Positions 54,201-63,252 of a stretch of 64,000 nt of DNA are shown here, piece by piece; the first letter of the stretch is position 1, and every line of letters starts with the position of its first letter. The notes under the pieces were generated by a model, which had not been told where the DNA came from, searched no databases, and was given only the letters and a program-made list of their open reading frames with translations. The position numbers and the translations under genes were made by a program. Source of the DNA: Dermatemys mawii (lineage: Eukaryota > Chordata > Testudines > Dermatemydidae); assembly GCA_007922305.1 (NCBI GenBank), contig ML677351.1, positions 14,302,749-14,366,748 on the forward strand, in the 5' to 3' direction.

Positions 54201-56535
54201 AGTGTTTCTCACCCTAGGAGGATAACTTTTTAAAGTCCTGTTTTGTTAAAGGACCTTCTCAGAAGGCCTAAATGCACTGTTAATCCTCAGTGAGTACCAT
54301 GACCTGGCCTCCTTTCATCTCACGTACCTGATGTTGACACCAGTGGCTGGGGCTCGTTCAGTACGCTGAACCTTTGCCAGGTATACTCAGGTTTTGGTGA
54401 CCCCTCTTGAGAGTTGCAGGTCAGGTTGATGGTCTGTCCGTATTCTGCTGTCCCTATGACTTTACATTCTGGCTTGGATGGAGCCACTAGAGGCAAAGAA
54501 AGGAGAATGGCCTAAGCCAGAGGTGGGCAAACTACAGCTCGCATGCCGCATCCGGCCCGCAGGACCGTCCTCTCTGGCCCCTGAGCTCCCAGCTGGGGAG
54601 CCTAGTCCCCAGCCCCTCCCTTGCTGCCCTCCCTCCCCCACAGCCTCAGCTTGTCACGCCACCAGCGCTCTGGATGGCGGGGCTTCCAGACATGCTGCTC
54701 TGAGCAGTATGGTAAGGGGGCCAGGGCTAAGGGGTTGGATAAGGGGCAGAGGGTCCTGGGGGGCAGTCAGGGGACAGGGAGCAGGGGGCAGTTGGATGGG
54801 GCAGATGTTCTGGGGGGACAGTCAGGGGACAGGGAGCAGGTGGCTTGTATAGGGGGTGGAGTCCCAGAGGGGCAGTTAGGGGCAGGGGGTCCTGGGAGGT
54901 GGAAGCCAGGGGACAAGGGGAGGGGGTTGTATGGGTTGGGGATTCTGAGGGGGCAGTCAGGGGGCAGGAAGTGGGAAGGAGTTGGATAGATGGTGGGGGC
55001 CAGGCTGTTTAGGGAGGCACAGCTTTCCCTACCCAGCCCTCCATACAGTTTTGCAACCCCAATCTCACCCTCGGGCCACAAAGTTTGCCCACCCCAGCCT
55101 AAGCAGATGCAGTGTGGCACAGTTATACAGAGAGGTCTGCTGAGATTTCTTTCTATACATCCCTGCAATCCACCTTCTGCAGCTGTGTGTTTTCCTCCCA
55201 GCCAGGAACTGGTCTCTCTCATACCATTTTCTTGCAAGAATTAGAACGAATTCTGGCCTCTCCCACTGCTTTGTTACCCTTTGCCCTTCCCTCCCACATC
55301 CACCCAAGTTCAGGAGTTAATCTTAAGATGTTTGGACATATACGTTGCTTCCCCTCCACCATCATCAAAGGATAATCTGTCCTTGGTGTACTGCATAGTA
55401 TAGTTATGAGCATGAAGGGGATGGCTTATGCTTTCTTCTGAAATATCTGGCATTGGCTCTTTTATTGCTGTGGAGCACTAGATCAATGCTAATTGAGGGG
55501 GTAGAATATGCCTACTGAATCACCTATATCACTTCCTGCTTCTTGAGTAGTGCTGTCTGTCACTGAGCTGGGCATTGGATCAGTGCTAATTCGGGGTAGA
55601 GTGGCTTACCAAGGACCAAAAGATCTATGTTTGCATGGGCCTTGGGGAAATCTTGACGCAGTTGGACAGAGCATGTGTAAGTTCCATTGTCTGCCATGGT
55701 CACCCCACGGAGAGTGATGCTGACATCTGAGACTATAGTGCCAGGGAATTGCACACGGCCTTCGTAACCCTGGGTATAGTGCACAAAGCCATCAAAATAC
55801 TTTGTGGCAACGTCTTCCTGTAATAGAGAAGAGGACACCAAATAGCAAGCTTGTTTTCTGTTGTGTGTGTCCTCAAGCTAACACAACAGACTGGCACATT
55901 CTAAGAGGAGCAGGAACTGGAAAAAAGCAGAAGACCTACCCTTCCCATGTCTCCTAAAGATACCCTCATCTCCTGTTCCCTAGAGGCCAAGGAGAATCCC
56001 TGGAGACTTTCATCCCCATATCCTGCAGGGGCCTCTTCGCCCTCCCCAACCCCCAACATACTGGGACAAAGAAGAGTCCCATAGTTCCCTGAAGAGTCCC
56101 ATAGTTCACGCCCCTAAGGCTACAAAGATCCCTTCATGCTCCTTCCCCACAATCCTTCAGAAGTTTGGGAGAACCACGAAGCCCCATTTGCTTGCCTGTG
56201 GTCACACAATGATGTCTGTGGCAGAGTCAGAATGACAACCAAGACCTCAACCCCCTGGACTCTTGCGTCCAAAGAGAGCCCAGAAGGCCTCTTCATCTTC
56301 CACCACCGATCAAAGAGCAGTCTGAGGCCCCTCGATATCTGCATTTCTGTCATCCCCAGTAGGCTCTCATGCATCTCGTGATTTACCTCAGGTGATTTGC
56401 TCCAGGAAACGAAGTCTCCATTGACGATGGTAGCAGAGGTCTGGAATTCACATGGCAGAGTGACGTTACTCCCTTGTGCTACCTTTACTTCCTTGCTACG
56501 TGTGCTCACAGTGAGGGCCTGGGCAGTCGCCAGAA
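48114..56535 (-). CDS. GPA33: GPA33, glycoprotein A33 (exons 2-7; exon 1 not located)
   Basis: A33 antigen is a CTX/JAM-family cell-surface protein, in mammals restricted to intestinal epithelium. Six minus-strand exons join in phase (908 bases, 302 residues incl. a first split codon, then TAG). Order: end of signal peptide (ATAQA); V-type Ig with TLPCEF, VSWSK and MADNGTYTCSV; C2-type Ig with PSKPECKV, INLTCNSQEGSP, YTWQRF and DTSGFYICTA, plus the extra cysteine EFCNMTV typical of the CTX group; transmembrane segment NIALYAGVIGGVVAAVIVIG followed by AYCCCCRG; acidic tail EEEIEDDEEEED. Sequons: NVT, NGT, NLT, NVS, NMT. With a missing exon of about 17 codons, length agrees with the mammalian protein (about 319). 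Gene order next to MAEL matches other vertebrates. Confidence 0.95.
49007..49130 (-). CDS. GPA33: GPA33 transmembrane exon
   Basis: PSMNIALYAGVIGGVVAAVI, then VIGILAYCCCCRGSKDKDYEM. Single membrane span followed directly by four cysteines, a conserved acylation-type cluster of A33. Acceptor CTCCATAG|CAT, donor GATGAC|GTGAGT, 124 bases. Confidence 0.97.
49687..49800 (-). CDS. GPA33: GPA33 exon, second half of C2 Ig domain
   Basis: QYITLKNVSADTSGFYICTA, then TNSVGQEFCNMTVSILP. Contains the DTSGFYIC strand-F motif and the extra cysteine. Acceptor GCACCAG|GAC, donor CCTC|GTAAGA, 114 bases. Confidence 0.96.
50682..51600 (-). mobile_element. CR1 LINE 3' end, antisense strand
   Basis: Read on the minus strand this is the C-terminal reverse-transcriptase region and 3' end of CR1: AGTTTGCAGATGATGC (FADD-type motif) near 51550, GGTTGATAAATTGG-type words, TTAAGGGGTGACTTGATTAC, and finally AAATGGTCCCTTTGGCC / AGAATCTATGGCTCTG at 50682. 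Many stops. It lies in the large GPA33 intron, in the same transcriptional sense as GPA33. Confidence 0.85.
51935..52705. repeat. AT-rich interspersed repeat in GPA33 intron
   Basis: AT-rich block ending in repeated ATTTAAAT words (CAGTTATTTAAATTGAGG, AAATCAAGATTTAAATTG, GATTTTAAATCAGTCCATCC), a signature of a common reptilian repeat. The left boundary is approximate. No coding. The remaining intron sequence to 54300 showed nothing recognisable. Confidence 0.4.
54328..54486 (-). CDS. GPA33: GPA33 exon, first half of C2 Ig domain
   Basis: VAPSKPECKVIGTAEYGQTI, then NLTCNSQEGSPKPEYTWQRF and SVLNEPQPLVSTSG. Very close to mammalian A33 (PPSKPEC, LTCQSKEGSP). Acceptor TGCCTCTAG|TGG, donor ATCAG|GTACGT, 159 bases. 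A hAT element begins 32 bases upstream of its first base. Confidence 0.97.
54518..55096. mobile_element. hAT element with TSD GCCTAAGC beside a GPA33 splice site
   Basis: Left end CAGAGGTGGGCAAACTACAG, right end CACAAAGTTTGCCCACCCCA. Perfect duplications GCCTAAGC at 54510-54517 and 55097-55104. Interior carries tandem words GGGGACAGTCAGGGGACAGG (about 54755-54970), which produce the long but meaningless open frames here. Confidence 0.93.
55610..55817 (-). CDS. GPA33: GPA33 exon, second half of V Ig domain
   Basis: EDVATKYFDGFVHYTQGYEG, then RVQFPGTIVSDVSITLRGVT and MADNGTYTCSVQLRQDF... up to LLVL. Holds the V-domain strand-F cysteine in the MADNGTYTC motif shared with mammalian A33. Acceptor ATTACAG|GAA, donor CCTTG|GTAAGC, 208 bases. 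Confidence 0.97.
56387..56535 (-). CDS. GPA33: GPA33 exon 2, first half of V Ig domain
   Basis: LATAQALTVSTRSKEVKVAQ, then GSNVTLPCEFQTSATIVNGD and FVSWSKSPE. The signal-peptide cleavage is predicted after ATAQA; TLPC is the strand-B cysteine and VSW the core tryptophan. Acceptor after a long CTCTCT tract (TCTCTAG|TTC), donor GAG|GTAAAT, 149 bases. It needs one base from an upstream exon that was not identified. Confidence 0.93.
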
Positions 56536-57658
56536 CTAGAGAGAGAGAGAGAGACAAAAAACAAATACAGTCAATCTCCCCCATCAGAGAAATGCTCCTC
56601 TTGGTACTAAGGAGGGACCTGCACTCAACAAGGGCCCAGCCCTGAGTGTCATATGAGTCTACACTGTACTGTCTCTGTCTGCCTGAGAGTGGGTAGAGAG
56701 AGTGTCTTCCTCTCTGTCTGCACAGCACTGAGCACACAGGCAACTCTCAATCAATATAATGAATCATGCTCCGGAGGCTTATTTCTACACCTTCTCTTCT
56801 GAAGAGTCTTTCTGTGGACTATGTCTTCTCCCAGGCAGCAGTACTCAGTGACCTGACCTAAGCCCAAGTCTCCAAAGCTAGTATTACTGCAAAAACAAAT
56901 CCCAAACCCACAAGTGGTTGGGCCATGGGGAAACTATCAGACAAGGGGTAAGTGGCTGGCTGGTATTTGGGAGGGGCTGGTCCAGAGTTGCTGTTATTTG
57001 GCTGCCTTACCTTTGCACTTTGCATCTTGTTGTGTTTGCATTCCTTGTAAACTGAACCTTAGCAGTGAATTTCAGGGGTCTGTATGTTAGCTTTGGGGAC
57101 AAAGACAATGTTCTTGTGATATTTCCCTCTCTCAAGTTACTGATAGCAACCTTAACTCCCCTTAAACCTAGCTTTGTGTCTGGGTTAAAGTGGGTTTCCC
57201 ATCAGTTTATCAGACCTCAAGTTCTCATTCCCCAGTGGTTGGTTTATCCCACAGGCTTTTCTTGGAAATCCCAGGGGATGGATCCCAAGCATACTACTTC
57301 CCCAGGGGTTAGTTAAGTTAGCTGCAGTATGCATATCCTATGGTATAAGCACCTGGCTGCACAGTCCTGGGAGTTATCCGGTATGGAGTATCTGTGATTG
57401 ACAGTAGGTAAGGTGAGCAGTTTGAGGCCAGAGAATCTGCTCCAGGATATCACTGCAGGAGCTTGATTTTTAGTGAGAGCTGCTTCCCCATGTCCTCCTT
57501 TCCCCTCAGTCCCCCATCAGACTCGACTTTCCCTGTTAGTGCAATGCTTAAACAAGCCACAGTAATGTTCAGTTGTGCTTGTTGTAGGGAGGGGAGAGCA
57601 CGTTTGGGTAAATGAGGACCAGTTGAAGCACTGACATGGAAACCCCTTTTCCAGATGC

Positions 57659-57680
57659 AAAAAAAAAAAAAAAAAAAAAA
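57659..57680. repeat. Poly(A) run
   Basis: Twenty-two consecutive A residues. Could be the tail of a retroposed sequence, but the upstream bases show no recognisable retrogene. Confidence 0.85.
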
Positions 57681-58308
57681 GTCCTTATCCATATTCACCC
57701 ACCACCACTTCCCCAGTCATGAACCTTAGCTCCCTTCCTGAAGTCCCAGCAGATCCTATATGCAGGGCTGCCCTTCCCCATACACAAAGTACACAGCTGC
57801 GTAGGGCACCAGGAAATTGCATCAGATTTCCTGGGGTACAAAATTTCCTGGTGCACTGGGCAGCTACATGCTGCTCCAGCCCCATCTCTTCCCCATGGTC
57901 CCTTCCCCCTCTCCCCTGAGGACTGCAGCAGGGGTTGGGTCCCTGCAGTTCCCAGCGGTGGGAAGTGCAGACACCCAGCCCCAGCCACACTGCTGGTGAG
58001 TGCTGGGGGCGCGGTTCTCCCCATCTCCTAAGCCAGCCCTGCCCCCTCCCCACAGAGGTCTGCCCTCCCCCCGCCTTGGTGGGGGGCTTTATGGGTCCCA
58101 GAGTAGCTAGGGACAGCCCTACTACATGGGCTGTGGTGGTGGGGCTCAGCATCATCTTGGCTAGGTCACACAGCTACTCCTTTTTACCCTGGGGCTGCTC
58201 TGGAGTGACTTCATGCTATGCTTACAGGGGAAGGCTCAGTGCATATCAGATCTTTCCTTCCTCTCCTGAAAAAAACACAGGGAAAGGTCTCATGTCCCCT
58301 GGGGTCCC

Positions 58309-58410
58309 TAGGGTGACCAGACAGCAAGTGTGAAAAATCAGGACAGAGGGTCGGGGGTAATAGGAGCCTATATAAGAAAAAGACCTAAAAATCGGGATAT
58401 CTGGTCACTA
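58309..58410. mobile_element. Palindromic TA-flanked MITE (third copy)
   Basis: TAGGGTGACCAGACAGCAAG to ATCTGGTCACTA, the same family and orientation as 575-703, with shared GTGAAAAATCAGGACA and GGAGCCTATATAAG. The right end has diverged. Confidence 0.85.
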
Positions 58411-59169
58411 TAGGGTTTCCAGACTAGTAACATGCATTATGATGCCCTGCACAGGGGAAACCCTTGAATAATAGTGGGGCTCAGACATGAGAGAGGGAGA
58501 GCAGACCCAGTAGCAGGTCAGCTGCCTGAGGAGATGGGTGGGGAGACACTGGCCATCCTCCTGTTCTGAAGTACTTGCTTCAGACTTTGAGGCGGGAGGT
58601 GGGAGTGGAGGAGGAGGGTAGCTGAAGGTTGCAGAAGGGAGGGGTCTTTCCTGTGGTTTGGTGAAGCAGCCACATGGTGGGTTTTGTGTCATTCTGTGTC
58701 TGCTGAGCATAAAACCATGCCTCTCTCCAGAGCACAATGCAGGAGTCTTGGATACGGAGGCCTCGTTCTGTTTTACACTCAGTTCTCCATGACCTTTGTG
58801 TCCCCAGGAAGCTGTGTTTTAAAACACCTGCTTTGTTCTGCATAGTTCTGGGCTGTTTTGTTTTTTTATGGCACCGCTGAGTCATTAGAGGAGAGAAGGA
58901 ATAAGGTTGAAACCAGATTCTGACTACCTTACCTGAGCATGTGGGAAGGGCAGAGGCACACCCAATGTAGAGGCAGGCTCCCTTCAGGAACAGAGTGAAA
59001 AGGGACAGTGCCAGAGGTTAGTGAAGGGCTGTGCTGTCGCAGAGCATGGGGGGAAAGGGGGGTACTGAAGAGCTGTGCCATCCCAGAGTCCCAGGGTGGC
59101 CACTTCACTTTCTAGAGGGGAGTTGGCGGTTGAGACACCGTGCAGGAGAGCCAGCTCTGGGTGCTGTCT

Positions 59170-59450
59170 CAAACCATGCCTGCACTATGGGCTCTGCAAT
59201 GGCACAGCTGTGCCACTGTAGCACCATAGTGTAGACGCTTCCTACAGTAACAGAAGGGGTTTCTGTATCAATGGAGGTAATCCACTTTGCTGAGTAGCGA
59301 TAAAATAGGTCTTCCATCAATTTAGCTGCATCCTCACTGGGGATTAGGTCAGATTAACTACAGCACCCGAGGTGTGTGAATTTTTCATACCCCTCAGCAA
59401 CATAGATACGTTGATCTGTATTTTAAGTGCAGATTAGGGCCGAGTCACAT
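59170..59450. mobile_element. Diverged MITE (AGTGTAGACG-type)
   Basis: Words CACCATAGTGTAGACGCTTCC, AGTAACAGAAGGGGTTTCTG, GGAGGTAATCCACTTTGC and GTGTGAATTTTTCATACCCC occur in the order of a common reptilian MITE. Terminal inverted repeats are too worn to define exact borders. Confidence 0.55.
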
Positions 59451-59871
59451 CCCTGCTACTTATGTCAGACCTTTAGGTTAGTCCCATGAGTGAATTTAAT
59501 GCATGTGATAGAGACGGCAAGGCAAATTTCTCCTTGTGATGAGCTGGTGAGTGGAGGGTTAATGTGCTCCAGAGGGTGAAGAAAGACGACACCTGCCTGT
59601 CCTAAGTGCAGGGCTGTCAGGAGGAAAGTGAGGCCACACCCCTTACGATGAGTAAGGTAAAGGCCTGAAGAATACTAGGGCCATGCTGTGGATAGAGAGG
59701 TAAAGCTGGTTCTGAGAGACATTTCCTCTCTAACCAATGACAAAGTCTGGGAAATCCCTGTTTAATGGACTCTCCCTTTGACTGTACATAGCTCTCCTCT
59801 TTGGTTCAGTTCACACCCTCCTCTCTGTCACTCCTGATAGACCTTCTTCAGAAGAAACCATCCCTCTAGAC

Positions 59872-60513
59872 CAGGGGTGGGAAAACCTTTTGGCTCGAGG
59901 GCCACATCTGGCTATGGAAATTGTATAGCAGGCCATGAATGCTGACAAAATTGGGGCTTGGGGTGCAGGAGGGGGTTCGGGCTCCGATTGGGGGTGCAGA
60001 CTCTGGAATGGGGTTGGGGATGAGGGGTTCGGAGTGGCAGAAGGGGGATCAGGGCTGGGGCAGGCGTTGGAGGCGCGAGACAGGGGTGAGGAGTGCAGGC
60101 TCCAGGCAGCGCTTACCTCAAGCAGCTCCAAGAAGCAGCGGCATGTCCCCCCTCTGGCTTCTAAGCAGAGGCGTGGCCAGATAACTCTGCACGCTGCCCT
60201 GTCCACAGGCGCTGCCCCTGCAGCTTCCACTGGCTGTGGTTTCCAGCCAATGGGCGCTGTGGGGGCGGCTCTTGGGGCAGGGGCAGCGCGCAGAGCCCCA
60301 TGGCTGCCCATATGCGTAGGAGCCAGAGGGGCACATGCCGCTGCTTCCAGGAGCCACACAGAGCAGGGCAAGCCCCCAATCCTGCTCCTCTGTTGGAGCA
60401 CCGGAGCGAGGCAAGCCCCGGACCACGCTCCCCAGACCATGCTCGCTTGAGGGCCGGATTAAAATGTCTGGAGGGCTGGATGCGCCCGCTAGGCCGTAAT
60501 TTGCCCATCTCTG
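59872..60513. mobile_element. hAT element with TSD CTCTAGAC
   Basis: CAGGGGTGGGAAAACCTTTT at the left and TAATTTGCCCATCTCTG at the right, with perfect duplications CTCTAGAC at 59864-59871 and 60514-60521. The interior is GC-rich, with family words CGAGGGCCACATCTGG and an inverted TTCCAGCCAATGGGCGC / TTCCACTGGCTGTGG pair. The long overlapping open frames on both strands are compositional. Confidence 0.93.
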
Positions 60514-60840
60514 CTCTAGACTCGGACCTTCCCTATGAAATGACCTCTGCCACTGCATCCTTTCTCCCTTAGGGTTACTGCAATGGAGAGTTTGACACTA
60601 AGTCACCCCTGCTTTGCAAGCAGCTTCTCCTACTGCCTGACAGGCACCCCTTACGAACCAGCCTGACATATATTTACAAGAAGTGTCAGGAGTGCCTAGG
60701 AAGTTGCCAGTTACTTGGCTTTCCCCTCCTCTCTCCTACAGCTGCCCCTGCTCTTCTTGCCCCTTCCATCACCTCCCTAATACAAGCAGAATAAATAGTG
60801 AGGAAAGGAGGGATGAGGGCTAGAGCAGAGAACAATCAGG

Positions 60841-60918
60841 ACGCCGGGGCTCTGTTCCCAGCTCTGTCACTGACTTTGTGCGAATTTGGGTAAGTCACTT
60901 AGCATTTCTATGCCTCGG
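60841..60918 (+). mobile_element. MIR-like SINE fragment
   Basis: CTCTGTTCCCAGCTCTGTCACTGAC then TTGGGTAAGTCACTTAGCA and TATGCCTCGG match the core of amniote MIR elements in order and spacing. Confidence 0.7.
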
Positions 60919-62657
60919 GGGGAGGCTCCCTTCCCACACAGGGCGGATTCCTCCATTCAGAGCTGGGAAGTGGTCTGAGAGCCTCAGAAGGAAGGTGATC
61001 TAGTAGGGCAAAGGACTTTTATTATTACTTTATTGCAGCTGCCACCCACACATTAGCTGCTATGGGGCACGTCGTACAACAGCGCTGTGTACATGCCACC
61101 CGAGTTGGCTCTGCCCCTCCTTTCCACCTTTCATCCCTCGCACATACACACACAGAAAGCCATTGGTTTGCTTTGTGTGGGTAGGCAGAGTCCCTCCCTC
61201 CTCTTCAGATGCACGAGCAGTATTGACTGTCCCAGGAAGCACCTGCAGTGCCCCCAATGGTTTCTGGTAGAACAGGTTATTCTTATTCCATTGTCACTCC
61301 TTAAAACTGGTTCCACCTGGCTAGGGTTCACCGATCGGTCATTCACCCAACCCCGAGAGAGAGAGACAGCGCAACCCGAGGCACTCACAGCTATTCCTCA
61401 CGCGCCAGCCAACGCCAACCCTCTCATTTGCTGCAGGTTTTTATTCGTTTCAAAACCACTGTCGGTTCAGAGTTGCAAAGGTACCAAACCACGCAGAAGC
61501 AGCCAGTAACAGGAGAGCTGTCTGTCCATGTGAAGGATTGTTCTAATTTGCCTGGCACTGCCATGCAAAGGTCTCTTTGGTGCCCTCTCACCTGTTTCTT
61601 ACATCTTTAGTCTGGCTGTTTGACTGGCTCATAATCCAGTTTTTCACTGGAGAGTAAAGACTCCCCGCTACATATCCTTCTGGTTCTCTGAATTGCTGTT
61701 TAGTTACATCCAGTGATACCACTAACTACATCCTCTGATACCATTACCCCCTCAAGTCACCAGCAAGCACTTTCAGTGGGGTAGTCTGTTCAGCGGTGGT
61801 GTAGGGCCAGGAGAGGCATTCTGTCACCAAACTGCTTAGCTAGTTATAAACATGTGGCATGTCCAAAATCAGTTTTTTGGAGGGGAAACTGAACCTGGTT
61901 TAAATCCAACTGAAAGGAGAGGGGTCTTAAAATGCAATCAAACTCAGGCTGGAAATAGCCTATAATATCGATAAGGAGACATTGTCAACAGGCTTTAAAC
62001 CCTAGATTTAGATTTTGTTCTCACATAGAAGTGCTGTTTATCAATTTTTTAAAGAAATCACTGAAAAGACCTCTCTACCCACCCCCTTCAAAAATTCCAT
62101 CGCCCCCCCTCCCCGCCCCGCAGTACTGGGAATGCAGCAGAGAAACCAGAAAGTCAAAGTGAACTGTTTACTTTCACTGACAACACTGAATGAATGGTAA
62201 ATTATATAGAAAATGAACAAAGGGCGAAAAGCTAATCAGATTGTAAAAGTTCTTTCTGTTTTAATCATCTCAGGTTTCATTAGGGACAGGGTTAAGAGCA
62301 TTTTTGCAAAGAAAATGTGAGTAGAAGGGTGACAATGTTCCTTTGTTTCCTTACTGAGCACTTGTCTAACATTCCAGCCACTGTACATTTTTTTACACAC
62401 GACCCTTGGAAACATTCAGGTAGACCCATCTACAAAAGAAATTCCCAGCCCAGCAGAAACAAAGTTCCATCTCTCCCCCTAATAATCCAAGCCTTACGTG
62501 ATGATTTCTTTAAAACAGCTCACGTCAAGTGGAACTAACAAATAGGACAAAATGTGAAGCTACTCTAGCTGCATATATCCAACCAAAGTTTACATAATTG
62601 CAAAGAAAACACTGCTCATATGACTTTGAAATAGAACGAGCTGGCCGACTCTTCTAT

Positions 62658-62934
62658 GGGCTTGGCTACACTGAGATTTTATAGCACTCTAACTTCCTGG
62701 CTCTGGGGTGTGAAAAATCACCCCACCCCCCACCCCGAGCGCAGCAAGTCTGAGCGCTTTAAAGCACTAGTGTGGACAGGCTCCAAGTGCTGGGAGCCGG
62801 GCTCCGAGCACTCGGAGCTAATCCCCTGGTGGAGGTTGATTATCAGGAGCGCTCGGGTGTGACCACACTCGAACTTCAAAGCACTGCTGTGGGAATGTTC
62901 CCGCAGTGGCGCTTTGAAATTTCAAGTGTAGCCC
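62658..62934. mobile_element. Non-autonomous Harbinger MITE
   Basis: GGGCTTGGCTACACT at the left and AAGTGTAGCCC at the right are inverted and match the ends of the autonomous Harbinger at 13145-17778 (GGGCATGGCTACACTTG). Subterminal GATTATCAGGAGCGCTC here resembles GATTACCAGGAGCGCTC at about 17650 in the autonomous copy, suggesting a deletion derivative of the same family. Confidence 0.8.
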
Positions 62935-63053
62935 TAAGAAACACTCCTGTACTTCAGAACTCCATTGAGTGTAACCACTATTTTCATACATGACAATTTC
63001 CTTGGCCTACCCCTCACCCCGGTCTGTCTGCAGTATCCCCCCATTATCTTTAC

Positions 63054-63166
63054 TTAGATTGTCTATTATCTTTATTCAGATTGTAAACTCTGTGGGGCAG
63101 GAACTGTCTCTTTGTTATATGTTTGTACAGTGGAGCCTTGTGCTACTGAAGTACAAATAAATAAAG
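63054..63166 (+). mobile_element. L2-like LINE 3' tail
   Basis: AGATTGTAAACTCTGTGGGGCAGGAACTGTCTC, GTTTGTACAGTGGAGCC and a terminal AATAAATAAA follow the pattern of L2-type 3' ends. Confidence 0.55.
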
Positions 63167-63252
63167 TGCCAGAGATGAGCCCATCTTGCAAAATTTGAAT
63201 CTGAACTCTCCCAAAATTTGGACCTAGCATTTTCTTTAGAAACTATCTATAC

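Larger units (their letters stand above)
56536..63252. other. Upstream of GPA33 exon 2: probable intron 1
   Basis: No convincing signal-peptide exon was found. Elements listed separately: MITEs at 58309 and 59170, hAT at 59872, a MIR-like SINE at 60841, a Harbinger MITE at 62658 and an L2-like tail at 63054. A strong minus-strand donor (CTCAG|GTAAGG, exon side near 58935) follows a hydrophobic reading frame but has no in-frame ATG. Confidence 0.5.

Noticed and set aside
54478..55237. Long frames on both strands near the GPA33 C2 exon
   Set aside because: They are translations of the tandem GGGGACAGTCAGGGGACAGG words inside a hAT element with perfect target duplication.
57016..57048. Phase-matched minus-strand ATG exon MQTQQDAKCK before AAAG|GTAAGG
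   Set aside because: The phase fits exon 2 and the donor is good, but the peptide is polar and cannot serve as a signal peptide for a membrane Ig protein.
58935..58995. Candidate GPA33 exon 1 ending at a strong CTCAG|GTAAGG donor with a hydrophobic frame (LALSLFTLFLKGACLYIG)
   Set aside because: In the phase required by exon 2 there is a stop just upstream and no ATG. It might be a cryptic or internal exon but cannot be supported as the start.
59647..59684. Candidate GPA33 exon 1 reading MALVFFRPLPYSS on the minus strand before ATC|GTAAGG
   Set aside because: It ends two bases into a codon, whereas exon 2 needs one base; splicing would shift the Ig frame.
59811..60558. 200-residue frames on both strands
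   Set aside because: They span the GC-rich hAT element at 59872-60513 and its flanks; no domain, and mirrored frames indicate composition.
61389..61426. Candidate GPA33 exon 1 reading MRGLALAG before GGCGC|GTGAGG
   Set aside because: Too short for a leader and the wrong phase for exon 2; the next in-frame codon is a stop.
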